From Alsobacter metallidurans (GTDB taxonomy: Bacteria > Pseudomonadota > Alphaproteobacteria > Rhizobiales > Beijerinckiaceae), in the NCBI RefSeq assembly GCF_014636935.1, contig NZ_BMES01000001.1:62001-126000 (forward strand): a DNA stretch of 64,000 nucleotides. Direction: 5' to 3'. Below the pieces are notes generated by a model. It saw only the letters and a program-made list of their open reading frames with translations. It had not been told where the DNA came from and did not search any database. How positions within the stretch are numbered: the stretch's first letter is position 1; every line of letters begins with the position of its first letter. The position numbers and the translations under genes are program-made. Of this stretch, positions 21,183 to 29,900 are shown one piece after another.

Positions 21183-22406
21183 TCAGGCGTCCGGGTGCTT
21201 CATCACGATGGTCGCGTTGGTGCCGCCGAACCCGAAGGAGTTGGACAGCACCGTGCCGAGTTTCACGTTATCGATCCGCTTGCGGACGATGTTCATGTCC
21301 GCGAACTCCGGATCGAGCTCCTCGATGTTGGCGCTCTCGCAGATGAAGCCGTTCTGCATCATCAGCAGCGAGTAGATCGCCTCCTGCACGCCGGTCGCGC
21401 CCAGCGAGTGGCCGGTCAGCGACTTGGTGGCCGAGATCGGCGGGCACTTCTCGCCCGTGCCGAACACCTGCCGGATTGCCTCGATCTCTTTCTGGTCGCC
21501 CACCGGGGTCGAGGTCGCGTGCGGGTTGATGTAGTCGATCGGGGTCTTCACGCCCACGAGCGCCTGCTTCATGCAGCGGATCGCGCCCTCGCCGGAGGGG
21601 GCCACCATGTCGTAGCCGTCAGACGTCGCGCCGTAGCCGACGATCTCGGCATAAATCTTGGCGCCGCGCGCCTTTGCGCGCTCGTACTCCTCCAGCACCA
21701 GCACGCCCGCGCCGCCCGCGATCACGAACCCGTCGCGATTGCGGTCATAGGCGCGCGAGGCCACGGCCGGGCGGTCGTTGTACTTGGTCGACATCGCCCC
21801 CATGGCGTCGAACAGCACCGAAAGCGACCAGTCGAGCTCCTCGCAGCCCCCCGCGAACATCACGTCCTGCTTGCCGTACTGGATCATCTCGTAGGCGTTG
21901 CCGATGCAATGGTTCGACGTCGCGCAGGCGGACGAGATCGAATAGTTCACGCCCTTGATCTTGAACCAGGTCGCCAGCGTGGCCGACGCCGTGGACGACA
22001 TGGCCTTCGGCACCGCGAAGGGGCCGATGCGCTTGGGCCCCTTCTCGCGGGCGATGTCGGCCGCCTCCACGATGGTGCGGGCCGACGGGCCGCCCGATCC
22101 CATGATGATGCCGGTGCGCTCGTTGGAGATGTCGCTCTCCTCGAGCCCCGAATCCCGAATCGCCTGGTCCATCGCGACATGGTTCCAGGCCGTGCCAGTG
22201 GCGTGGAACCGCATGGCGCGCCGGTCCACGAGCTCCGACGGGTCGAGCTGCGGCTGGCCGTGCACCTGGCAGCGGAAGCCGAGCTCGGCGTAGCGGTCGG
22301 CGCGAACGACGCCTGACTTGGCCTCGCGCAGGGAGGCCAGCACTTCCTGAGTGGTGTTGCCGATGGATGAGACGATGCCCATGCCGGTCACGACGACGCG
22401 CTTCAT
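21183..22406 (-). CDS. fabB: 3-oxoacyl-[acyl-carrier-protein] synthase I
   Basis: Condensing enzyme that, with FabA, is needed for anaerobic-type unsaturated fatty-acid synthesis. The 407-aa protein has the catalytic cysteine in [12 protein letters not shown] and histidines in [11 protein letters not shown] and [12 protein letters not shown], plus the C-terminal [12 protein letters not shown]. Genomic pairing with fabA supports FabB rather than FabF. ATG 22406. 94 bp separate it from fabA. Confidence 0.97.
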   Translation of the reverse strand: MKRVVVTGMGIVSSIGNTTQEVLASLREAKSGVVRADRYAELGFRCQVHGQPQLDPSELVDRRAMRFHATGTAWNHVAMDQAIRDSGLEESDISNERTGIIMGSGGPSARTIVEAADIAREKGPKRIGPFAVPKAMSSTASATLATWFKIKGVNYSISSACATSNHCIGNAYEMIQYGKQDVMFAGGCEELDWSLSVLFDAMGAMSTKYNDRPAVASRAYDRNRDGFVIAGGAGVLVLEEYERAKARGAKIYAEIVGYGATSDGYDMVAPSGEGAIRCMKQALVGVKTPIDYINPHATSTPVGDQKEIEAIRQVFGTGEKCPPISATKSLTGHSLGATGVQEAIYSLLMMQNGFICESANIEELDPEFADMNIVRKRIDNVKLGTVLSNSFGFGGTNATIVMKHPDA

Positions 22407-22500
22407 GGTGTCGGCTCCTTTTCAAATGAGCGACCAGGGACCGAACGCCCCTTGGCCGGAGAACAGATGAAACTCTTGAACGTCAACAACGCGGCGGGTT

Positions 22501-23016
22501 TCAGACCGGGTCCGCGGCCTTGAACAACCCGACGCGCAGGTCCTTGGCGTCGTAGATGCGCCGGCCGTCCGCCTCAAGCCAGCCGTCGGCCACGCCGAGC
22601 ACCAGCTTGGAGCGAAACACCCGCTTCAGGTCCACGCCGTAGACCACCTTCTTGACGCTGGGAAGAACCTGATCGGCGAACTTCACCTCGCCGACGCCGA
22701 GCGCCCGCCCGCGGCCTTCCGCCCCCAGCCAGCCCAGGAAAAACCCGGTCAGCTGCCACAAGGCGTCCAGGCCGAGGCAGCCCGGCATCACCGGATCGCC
22801 CTTGAAGTGGCACGGAAAGAACCAAAGGTCCGGCCTGATCTCGAGCTCGGCCCGGATCATGCCCTTGCCGTTGGGTCCGCCCGTCTCGCTGACTTCGGAG
22901 ATGCGGTCGAACATCAGCATCGGCGGGAGGGGAAGCTGGGCGTTGCCCGGCCCAAACATCTCGCCGCGTCCGCAGGCGAGAAGGTCCTCATATTCGTAGC
23001 TCGAGCGCTGCTGCAT
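22501..23016 (-). CDS. fabA: 3-hydroxydecanoyl-[ACP] dehydratase/isomerase
   Basis: Hot-dog fold enzyme that dehydrates 3-hydroxydecanoyl-ACP and isomerises the trans-2 to the cis-3 double bond, the branch point for unsaturated fatty acids. From ATG 23016 the product is 171 aa, the family length, starting [19 protein letters not shown]. It has the catalytic His in [20 protein letters not shown]. The open frame continues 27 codons upstream without similarity. Divergent from irr. Confidence 0.97.
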   Translation of the reverse strand: MQQRSSYEYEDLLACGRGEMFGPGNAQLPLPPMLMFDRISEVSETGGPNGKGMIRAELEIRPDLWFFPCHFKGDPVMPGCLGLDALWQLTGFFLGWLGAEGRGRALGVGEVKFADQVLPSVKKVVYGVDLKRVFRSKLVLGVADGWLEADGRRIYDAKDLRVGLFKAADPV

Positions 23017-23177
23017 CTCCCCGAAGGGCTCCGTCCCGTCATGGTAAGTGGGAGCGACGCCCGAGGGCTCGCCCGTTCGCGGCTGCGTTGGTATCACAGC
23101 GGCTCTCGCATCGAAAGCCGGAACCGGCGCCCGAGGTTCCCGGCGTTGGCGATCTTAAGGCTAGGGGTTGGCCCGGG

Positions 23178-23206
23178 TTGCGGCGGGGGCCTGCGCTTCC
23201 TATGAT
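23178..23206 (+). promoter_or_regulatory. candidate irr promoter
   Basis: TTGCGG (23178-23183), 17 bp, TATGAT (23201-23206) lies 34 bp before the chosen irr ATG at 23240. The -10 is a 5/6 match, the -35 weaker. No clear iron-control-element or Fur palindrome was recognised in 23017-23239. The minus-strand fabA promoter was not resolved. Confidence 0.45.
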
Positions 23207-23239
23207 ATTGGGACGCAACAGCAGGACCGCTTTTCCCCT

Positions 23240-23770
23240 ATGACGGAACTCACGCGCATTGGCCTTCGCGCATCCTCCACCGCGCAGCAGGCTCCCCGGA
23301 TGACTCCGCCGGCCGCCGCGGCCGCGAATCCCGGCGCGTGGCCGAACCAGAGCGGCTGCCTGTTCCACGACCTGCGCGGCAAGCTGCGCCAGGCCGGCTT
23401 GCGTCCGACCCGCCAGCGCGTCGGACTTGGTTGGCTGCTGTTCGCCAAGGGCGATCGCCACGTCACGGCCGAGGTTTTGTTCGAGGAAGCCTCCAAGGCG
23501 CGCGTGCCGGTGTCGCTCGCGACCATCTACAACACGCTGCACCAGTTCACCGAAGCGGGTCTGCTACGCGAAGTCGCCGTCGAGGGCGCGAAGACCTATT
23601 TCGATACGAATGTGAGCAATCACCACCACTTCTACGTCGAGGGCGAGAACACCCTGCACGACGTGGAAGGCGACCAGGTTCAGGTCTCGTCTCTGCCGGA
23701 GGCCCCTGAGGGGATGGAAATCGCCCGCGTGGACGTGATCATCCGGCTGCGCAAGAAGACCGTGCGGTAG
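23240..23770 (+). CDS. irr: iron response regulator Irr (Fur superfamily)
   Basis: Heme-responsive Fur-family regulator of iron homeostasis in alphaproteobacteria. The 176-aa product contains GLRPTRQRVGLGWLLFAKGD, the recognition helix VPVSLATIYNTLHQFTEAGL and the histidine-rich NHHHFYVEGEN, all typical of Irr. The N-terminal heme regulatory motif GCPW of Bradyrhizobium Irr is replaced by GCLF, so only the histidine-cluster heme site is visible. Start 23240 (MTELTRIGLRASS) is a choice; a later ATG at 23300 is possible. The irr/fabA divergence recurs in Hyphomicrobiales. Confidence 0.93.
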   Translation: MTELTRIGLRASSTAQQAPRMTPPAAAAANPGAWPNQSGCLFHDLRGKLRQAGLRPTRQRVGLGWLLFAKGDRHVTAEVLFEEASKARVPVSLATIYNTLHQFTEAGLLREVAVEGAKTYFDTNVSNHHHFYVEGENTLHDVEGDQVQVSSLPEAPEGMEIARVDVIIRLRKKTVR

Positions 23771-23839
23771 GCCGCGTTGCGTCTTCGACGCTCCTCCCGC
23801 GGCTGAGCGCCACCCCAAGGGCGCTCAAAGCGGTCTGGG

Positions 23840-24388
23840 TCACTCGACGCGTTCGTTCGGATAGACGCCCCAAAGCTTGTCCTGGGGCATGAAGCCGTCG
23901 AAGCCCTGGCCGATCACCCGGCACCATTGGCCATCGCAGGATTTCAGCGTGGCGAGCACGCCGGGCTGCAACTGGGCGACCAGGTCGCCCTTCTGGTTCG
24001 GGCGGTTGAACAGGGGCAGCGGACCCTGCTTCCACCAGGGCGCGACCAACGCGGTGCGGCGTCCGGACAGCAGGCTGTGCAGCACCCAGCCTTCCGCGCC
24101 GTCCGAATCGCGGATGCGGCGCCAGGTCTCGGCCTCGGCCGTGATCTCGACCGGCAGGCCGGCCCGCTGGAACACCCACGTGGTGCGGTGATCCTTGGAC
24201 GGGCCCTCCCGCAGGTTCACGCGATCCGACTTCAGGCTCACATAGCGCGGCACCGGCAGGCCGGAGGCCGTTCCGGCCGTGGTCCCGTCAGCCGCCCGAA
24301 CGCCCGGGGCGGTCACCGTCAATGACGCGACCGCAAGCGCGAGAACGAGCAGCAGGCGAGGGAAGCTCTGGTGAAAATCGATGCGCAT
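23840..24388 (-). CDS. secreted SH3-domain protein
   Basis: A 182-aa protein with a signal peptide (hydrophobic LLLVLALAVASLTV, cleavage near VRAAD) followed by two bacterial SH3-like modules. The first runs from about residue 50 to 108 (SLKSDRVNLREGPSKDH ... GAEGWVLHSLLSGRR) and the second from about 112 to 178 (LPLFNRPNQKGDLVAQLQPG ... CDGQWCRVIGQGFDGFM). Such proteins are periplasmic and thought to bind peptidoglycan; this class lies next to the D-2-hydroxyacid dehydrogenase in many related genomes (recall). The molecular role is unknown. ATG 24388. Confidence 0.85.
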   Translation of the reverse strand: MRIDFHQSFPRLLLVLALAVASLTVTAPGVRAADGTTAGTASGLPVPRYVSLKSDRVNLREGPSKDHRTTWVFQRAGLPVEITAEAETWRRIRDSDGAEGWVLHSLLSGRRTALVAPWWKQGPLPLFNRPNQKGDLVAQLQPGVLATLKSCDGQWCRVIGQGFDGFMPQDKLWGVYPNERVE

Positions 24389-24579
24389 CAACGGAGCCGT
24401 TGGTTCTCAATCTTTAGTCCCGGGTCGCCGGGCGTTGTTTTTCCCAAAGCGCCTCGGTAGACAGGGCTGGTAGCCTGAACGGCGCAGAGGGACACTTCCG
24501 GTTGTCTCCCGGTCGTCGTTAACGGTTGGTGAATGCGGCGGCTCGCGGTTGCCGCAACGAGTGGGGGATAGCGTTGGTC

Positions 24580-25575
24580 ATGACCAAGAAGAAGCCGCTC
24601 GTCGTCGTTACGCGCAAGCTCCCGGACGTGGTCGAAACGCGCATGCGCGAGCTCTTCGACGCCCGCCTCAACGTCACGGACGCGCCCATGAGCGCCGGCG
24701 AACTCGCTGAGGCGGTGCGCACCGCCGACGTGCTGGTGCCCACCGTGACCGACAAGATCGATGCCTCCGTGCTCGCCCAGGCGGGCGAGAACCTCCGCCT
24801 GATCGCCAATTTCGGCAATGGCGTCGATAATATTGACGTTCAGTCGGCGCTGTCGCGCGGCATCACAGTGACCAACACGCCGGGCGTGCTGACCGAGGAC
24901 ACGGCCGACATGACGATGGCGCTGATCCTCGCGGTGGCGCGCCGCATCGCCGAGGGCGCGCGCACGATCCCGGACGAGAGCTGGAACGGCTGGTCGCCGA
25001 CCTGGATGCTGGGCCACCGCATCACCGGCAAGCGGCTCGGCATAGTCGGCATGGGCCGCATCGGCCAGGCGCTGGCGCGCCGCGCCAAGGCGTTCGGCCT
25101 GCAGGTGCACTATCACAACCGCCGCCGCGTCTCGTCCTCCATCGAGGAAGCCCTGGAGGCGACCTACTGGGATTCGCTGGACCAGATGCTGGCCCGCATG
25201 GACATTGTGTCCGTAAACTGCCCGCATACCCCCGCGACCTATCACCTCCTGTCGGCGCGGCGGCTCAAGCTGATGAAGCGCGAGGCCATCCTGGTGAACA
25301 CCGCGCGTGGCGAGATCATCGACGAGAACGCGCTCACCCGCATGCTGGAAGCCGGCGAAATCGGCGGCGCCGGCCTCGACGTGTTCGAACACGAGCCTGC
25401 GATTTCACCCCGCATGCTGAAGCTGGCCCGCCAGCACAAGGTAGTGGTGCTGCCCCACATGGGCTCGGCCACCATCGAGGGCCGCGTCGACATGGGCGAG
25501 AAGGTCATCGTCAACATCAAAACCTTCATGGACGGCCATCGTCCGCCGGACCGCGTTCTGCCCGCCATGCTGTAA
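24580..25575 (+). CDS. D-2-hydroxyacid dehydrogenase (glyoxylate/hydroxypyruvate reductase type)
   Basis: A 331-aa NAD(P)-dependent dehydrogenase. It has the NADH-binding GIVGMGRIGQALARRAKAFG (Rossmann GxGxxG), the catalytic Arg in VNTARGEIID, Glu in GLDVFEHEP and His in LPHMGSAT, all in standard positions. The GRHPR-like pattern suggests glyoxylate or hydroxypyruvate reduction, but substrate is not settled by sequence. ATG 24580 follows GGGGGA; an upstream GTG in the same frame lacks similarity. Divergent from the SH3 gene across 191 bp without other recognisable features. Confidence 0.9.
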   Translation: MTKKKPLVVVTRKLPDVVETRMRELFDARLNVTDAPMSAGELAEAVRTADVLVPTVTDKIDASVLAQAGENLRLIANFGNGVDNIDVQSALSRGITVTNTPGVLTEDTADMTMALILAVARRIAEGARTIPDESWNGWSPTWMLGHRITGKRLGIVGMGRIGQALARRAKAFGLQVHYHNRRRVSSSIEEALEATYWDSLDQMLARMDIVSVNCPHTPATYHLLSARRLKLMKREAILVNTARGEIIDENALTRMLEAGEIGGAGLDVFEHEPAISPRMLKLARQHKVVVLPHMGSATIEGRVDMGEKVIVNIKTFMDGHRPPDRVLPAML

Positions 25576-25711
25576 GGCCGTGGCGGCCCGCACGAGTGGG
25601 TTGTTCTTTACCTTGATACAATCGATGCCCGGGCCTGCGCCGGGCGCGCTTGCTCGGCCGCTCTCCCGTCGTTAGACGCAGAGGGAGCAAAATCCGGCCG
25701 GGAGCAACGTC

Positions 25712-26644
25712 ATGTTCGGTATTCACGCCAGCGGGGTCTACCCCATCGCCCCGACGCCGTTCACGGACGCGGGCGAGATCGACTGGGCGTCCACCGACCG
25801 GATGATCGATTGGTACCGGGAAATCGGGGCCACCGGCCTCACCATCCTGGGCATCATGGGCGAAGCCCCCAAGCTCGATCCGGCCGAGGCCGTTGAATTC
25901 GCGACCCGCATCATCCGCCGGGCAAAGGGCCTGCCCGTGTTGGTCGGCGTCTCGGCCCCGGGCTTTGCGGCCATGCGGTCGCTGGCCCGCACCGTCATGG
26001 ACGCGGGTGCGGGCGGGGTCATGATCGCGCCGCCGCCAGCGCTGCGCACGGACGACCAGATCGTCGGCTATTACGCCCAGGCCGTGGAGGCGATCGGGAC
26101 CGACATCCCGTTCTGCATCCAGGATTACCCGCTGACGCTGACGGTTGTGATGACCCCCAAGGTCATCCAGCGGATCATCACCGATAATCCCTCCTGCGTG
26201 ATGCTGAAGCATGAGGATTGGCCGGGGCTCGAGAAGATCTCCACATTGCGCCGTTTCGAGCAGGAAGGAGCGCTGCGCCATGTCTCGATCCTCACCGGCA
26301 ATGGCGGGTTGTTCCTCGATTTCGAAATGGAGCGCGGCGCGGACGGCGCGATGACGGGCTACGCCTTCCCGGAGATGCTCGTGGACGTCGTGCGCCTCTC
26401 GGCCGAGGGCAAGCGCGACGACGCGCACGACCTGTTCGACGCCCATCTGCCGCTGGTTCGCTACGAGCAGCAGGCCGTGATCGGCCTCGCGGTTCGCAAA
26501 TACATCCTGAAGCGGCGCGGCATCCTCCAGTCGGACGCGCAGCGCAAGCCTGGCTCCGCGATCACGGCCGCCGGCAAGGCCGAGGTCGAGTACCTGCTGG
26601 CGCGGCTGGCCCGTCGCGATCCGCGCGCCGGCGAGCTGGTGTGA
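25712..26644 (+). CDS. dihydrodipicolinate synthase / N-acetylneuraminate lyase family aldolase
   Basis: A 310-aa class I aldolase fold. The start YPIAPTPFTDAGEIDW and GIMGEAPKLDPAEA match the DapA family, with Schiff-base Lys in CVMLKHEDWPG and the conserved Tyr in CIQDYPLTLT. QDYP replaces the YNxP of authentic DapA, and essential lysine synthesis is less likely than a sugar-acid or keto-acid lyase role. It sits 27 bp before an FAD oxidoreductase, so they are probably one transcript, perhaps a catabolic pair for a 2-hydroxy or keto acid. Substrate unknown. Confidence 0.88.
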   Translation: MFGIHASGVYPIAPTPFTDAGEIDWASTDRMIDWYREIGATGLTILGIMGEAPKLDPAEAVEFATRIIRRAKGLPVLVGVSAPGFAAMRSLARTVMDAGAGGVMIAPPPALRTDDQIVGYYAQAVEAIGTDIPFCIQDYPLTLTVVMTPKVIQRIITDNPSCVMLKHEDWPGLEKISTLRRFEQEGALRHVSILTGNGGLFLDFEMERGADGAMTGYAFPEMLVDVVRLSAEGKRDDAHDLFDAHLPLVRYEQQAVIGLAVRKYILKRRGILQSDAQRKPGSAITAAGKAEVEYLLARLARRDPRAGELV

Positions 26645-26671
26645 GGTCATGAGCCGAGCGGAGTTGGTCTG

Positions 26672-27772
26672 ATGAGCGACGTCGACGCCATTGTGGTCGG
26701 GGCCGGCGTGGTCGGCCTCGCGATCGCCCGGGAGTTGGCCCTGTCGGGTCGTTCCGTGGTCGTGCTCGAACAGGCCGAGGGCATCGGCACCGAGACCTCC
26801 TCGCGCAACAGCGAGGTGATTCACGCCGGGCTTTACTACCCGGCCGGCAGCCTCAAGGCCCGGCTCTGCGTCGAGGGCCGGAAGCGGCTCTATGATTTCT
26901 GCGAGAGCCACTACGTGCCACACCGCCGCTGCGGCAAGCTGGTGGTCGCCACCGACGAGGTCGAGCTCGCGGCCGTCGAGGCGATCCGCCTCAAGGGGCT
27001 GCACAACGGCTGCGACGACCTGGAGATGATCTCCGGCGAGGCCGCCCGCGCGATGGAGCCGGCGCTCAACACCGTCGGGGCGCTGTGGTCGCCCTCCACG
27101 GGCATCATCGACAGCCACGCCTACATGCTCGCCCTCCAGGGCGACGCCGAGCAGGCGGGCGCGGGTTTCGCGTTCCACACGCCGTTCTTGCGCGCCGACG
27201 CGACCGGCAATTCCATCGTTGTGGAGACCGGCGGCGCCGAGCCGATGCGGCTCACGACCTCTTTGCTGATCAACAGCGCCGGCCTGCACGCCTCACGGGC
27301 CGCCAACGCCATCGAGGGGCTGGATCCCGCCGCCGTGCCGGTGACGCAGTATTGCAAGGGCAACTACTTCGTACTGACCGCCAAGGCGCCCTTCAGCCGG
27401 CTCATCTACCCGGCCCCGCACACGCACGGGCTCGGCGTCCATCTCACCATCGATCTCGGGGGCCAGGCGCGCTTCGGCCCCGACATCGAGTGGGTCGACG
27501 ACCTCGCCTACGAGGTCGACCCAAAGCGCGGCGAAGGCTTCGACGCCGCCATCCGCAAGTACTGGCCCGGCCTGCCCGAGAACGCGCTTGCGCCCGGCTA
27601 TGCGGGCATCCGGCCTAAGATTTCCGGCCCGCACGATCCCGCGCCCGATTTCCGCATCGACGGCCCGGCCGACCACGGCGTGCCCGGGCTCGTGAACCTC
27701 TACGGCATGGAGAGCCCCGGCCTCACGGCTTCGCTGGCGATCGCGGCCGAAGTGGTCCGTAAACTCGGCTAG
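26672..27772 (+). CDS. FAD-dependent oxidoreductase, L-2-hydroxyglutarate dehydrogenase-like
   Basis: A 366-aa DAO-superfamily flavoprotein. The N-terminal dinucleotide fold [18 protein letters not shown] is followed by [15 protein letters not shown], typical of the LhgO/L2HGDH branch, and the C-terminus has GIRPKISGP and [14 protein letters not shown] that close the FAD pocket. Family members oxidise L-2-hydroxy acids using quinone or oxygen as acceptor. Coupled to the upstream aldolase gene. Its TAG stop at 27770-27772 abuts the pbpC stop on the other strand. Confidence 0.9.
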   Translation: MSDVDAIVVGAGVVGLAIARELALSGRSVVVLEQAEGIGTETSSRNSEVIHAGLYYPAGSLKARLCVEGRKRLYDFCESHYVPHRRCGKLVVATDEVELAAVEAIRLKGLHNGCDDLEMISGEAARAMEPALNTVGALWSPSTGIIDSHAYMLALQGDAEQAGAGFAFHTPFLRADATGNSIVVETGGAEPMRLTTSLLINSAGLHASRAANAIEGLDPAAVPVTQYCKGNYFVLTAKAPFSRLIYPAPHTHGLGVHLTIDLGGQARFGPDIEWVDDLAYEVDPKRGEGFDAAIRKYWPGLPENALAPGYAGIRPKISGPHDPAPDFRIDGPADHGVPGLVNLYGMESPGLTASLAIAAEVVRKLG

Positions 27773-29893
27773 CTATTCCAGCCGAACCATGACGCTGTCG
27801 GTCGCTCCGGCGGCGTCCATGACGCTGACACGCGCGAAACCCGCTCCGTCGGGCCGCCACGCGCCCTGCCGCCGCGCCTCGGGCTCGCCAACCGGCCGGC
27901 CGTTGACCATCCAGGTGAGCGGCGGAACGCCGCCGAGCGCCTTCAGGGCCAGGCTTGCCTCGGCGGTCGGACCGGCCGAGAGGCCGAGGTCCACCCGCGC
28001 GCCGTCCGGCGGAAACGCGATCTTCAACGGCGCGTTCGCGGCCGCCGCAACCGAGCGCGGCGCGTCCCGGCGCAACCGGCGCAGGGGAGGCGGCAGCGTC
28101 GCCGACGTGGCGAACAGGGCGTCGCGCGGCGCCGCGATGGGCTCCGGCTCGCCGCCAAGGCGCGAAAATGCGTCGAACAGGATCGGCGCGGCGATCTGCC
28201 GACCGACCAGCCCCGGCACCGCGGCGCCGTCGGGCCGACCTACCCAGACGCCGATCGTCACGCGCTTGTCGAAGCCCACCGCCCAGGCGTCGCGATAGCC
28301 GTAGGAAGTGCCCGTCTTGAACGCGATACGCCCCGCCGGCGAATTGGCGGGCGGGGGGGCCCCGCGCAGGATGTCGAACACGTACCAGGACGACAGCGGC
28401 TCGGCGATCCGCCGCCCCGGCTCGCCCGTTGGCGGCGCGTCCGCGCGCCACTGCAGCGCCGGAGCGTCGCCGCCGCGCGCGAGTCCCGCATAGAGCCGCA
28501 CCAGATCGGTGAGCCGGATCCCGAGGCCGCCCAACCCCACGGCCAGCCCGGGCGCGGCCTCCTTCGGGACGACGATGTCGGCCCCGGCCTGCCGCAGCCG
28601 CGCCAGGAAGCGCGCGGGCCCGACATCGGCCAGGAGCTCCACCGCCGGCACGTTCAGGGACAGCTGCAGCGCCCGCCGCGCCGTCACGGTCCCCTGAAAG
28701 GAAAGGTCGAAGTTTTCCGGCGCGTAGAGCCCGAAGCGCGACGGCCGGTCGTCCAGGATCGTTTCGGGATGCGCCAGCCCGGTTTCGAACGCCAGCGCGT
28801 AGATGAACGGTTTCAGCGCCGAGCCGGGCGATCGCACGGCCTGGGCCATGTCCACCGCGCCGGCTCGCGCGGCGGACAGGTAATCCGCCGCCCCCACATG
28901 CGCCCGCACGTGGCCGGTGGCGTTGTCCACGGCCAGGATCGCGATAGACAGCCGTGGGCCCAGCGCGTCGGCCCGCTCGCGCGCCAGGCTTTCCAGCGTC
29001 GCCTGCAGCCGCGCCTCGAGGGTGAGCCGATGCACGCGCCGGTCCGGCTCGCTCCGCATGGCGGCCTCGGCCGCGTGGGCGGCCAGCATCGGAACCGGCC
29101 ACCGGGCCGTGGGAACAGGCTCCGCCCTGGCCAGCGCCGCCTCTGGCCGGCCTAGGGCGCCAAAGCGCGCCGCGCGCTCCAGCACGCGGTCGCGCGCCGT
29201 CTGGGCCGCGTGGGCGTAGCGGTCCGGCCGCCGCGTTTCGGGCGACTGCGGCAGGGCGGTCAGCAACGCCGCCTCGGCGGTGGTCAGGCGCTTGGGCTCC
29301 TTGCCGAAATAGGACAGCGACGCGGCCCGCAGCCCTTCGATGTTGCCGCCATAGGGCGCGAGGGCGAAATAGAGGTCGAGGATCTGGTCCTTGCTGAACC
29401 GCCGCTCCAGCTGCACGGCCCGCACGGCCTGCCGCAGCTTCGCCGCCAGGGTCCGTTCCTCGCGAGGCTCCAGCAACCGCGCCACCTGCATGGTGAGCGT
29501 CGACCCGCCTGACACCACGCGCCCGTTGCGCAGCGCCTGCCAGCCGGCCCGCGCGAAAGACCGCCAGTCCACGCCCGGATGCCAGCGGAAGCGCCGGTCC
29601 TCATAGGCGATCAGCATGGCGACATATCGCGGATCCACCTCAGCGGTGGTCACCGGCAAGCGCCAGCGTCCGTCCGCGGTCGTGAACGCCCGCAGCAGCT
29701 TGCCGTCGCGGTCCGTGACCGTCACGGAGCCTTCATCGACACGGGAGAGATCGAGCGGGCCGAGGCTGTCGACGAACCGCCAGAGGGATAGCGTCGCGGC
29801 GCCGAGCAAAAGCCCAACGAAGAGCGCCAGCCTGATCCCGAACACGCGCCGACGAGGGCGTCTTGGCGCCGCTGGACCGCGGGCCTCGCTCAT
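27773..29893 (-). CDS. pbpC: penicillin-binding protein 1C
   Basis: Bifunctional peptidoglycan synthase of 706 aa. A short cytosolic tail and one transmembrane helix (residues ~19-40) precede the glycosyltransferase domain (AYEDRRFRWHPGVDW; GGSTLTMQVARLL; KDQILDLYF). The transpeptidase domain has SxxK in SPGSALKPF, SxN in SLNVPA and KTGTS. The C-terminal ~100 residues are the BiPBP_C beta domain characteristic of PBP1C. It follows the alpha-2-macroglobulin gene by 7 bp, a conserved pairing in which the inhibitor is thought to guard the periplasm when the wall is breached. Confidence 0.97.
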   Translation of the reverse strand: MSEARGPAAPRRPRRRVFGIRLALFVGLLLGAATLSLWRFVDSLGPLDLSRVDEGSVTVTDRDGKLLRAFTTADGRWRLPVTTAEVDPRYVAMLIAYEDRRFRWHPGVDWRSFARAGWQALRNGRVVSGGSTLTMQVARLLEPREERTLAAKLRQAVRAVQLERRFSKDQILDLYFALAPYGGNIEGLRAASLSYFGKEPKRLTTAEAALLTALPQSPETRRPDRYAHAAQTARDRVLERAARFGALGRPEAALARAEPVPTARWPVPMLAAHAAEAAMRSEPDRRVHRLTLEARLQATLESLARERADALGPRLSIAILAVDNATGHVRAHVGAADYLSAARAGAVDMAQAVRSPGSALKPFIYALAFETGLAHPETILDDRPSRFGLYAPENFDLSFQGTVTARRALQLSLNVPAVELLADVGPARFLARLRQAGADIVVPKEAAPGLAVGLGGLGIRLTDLVRLYAGLARGGDAPALQWRADAPPTGEPGRRIAEPLSSWYVFDILRGAPPPANSPAGRIAFKTGTSYGYRDAWAVGFDKRVTIGVWVGRPDGAAVPGLVGRQIAAPILFDAFSRLGGEPEPIAAPRDALFATSATLPPPLRRLRRDAPRSVAAAANAPLKIAFPPDGARVDLGLSAGPTAEASLALKALGGVPPLTWMVNGRPVGEPEARRQGAWRPDGAGFARVSVMDAAGATDSVMVRLE

Positions 29894-29900
29894 CCCCCCG

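Noticed and set aside
23805-23826. GAGCGCC/GGCGCTC hairpin after irr as a terminator
   Set aside because: A perfect 7-bp stem but no T-tract on either side; left out as unsupported.
25526-27289. 587-codon open frame on the minus strand
   Set aside because: Antisense shadow of the aldolase and FAD oxidoreductase genes; no recognisable protein.
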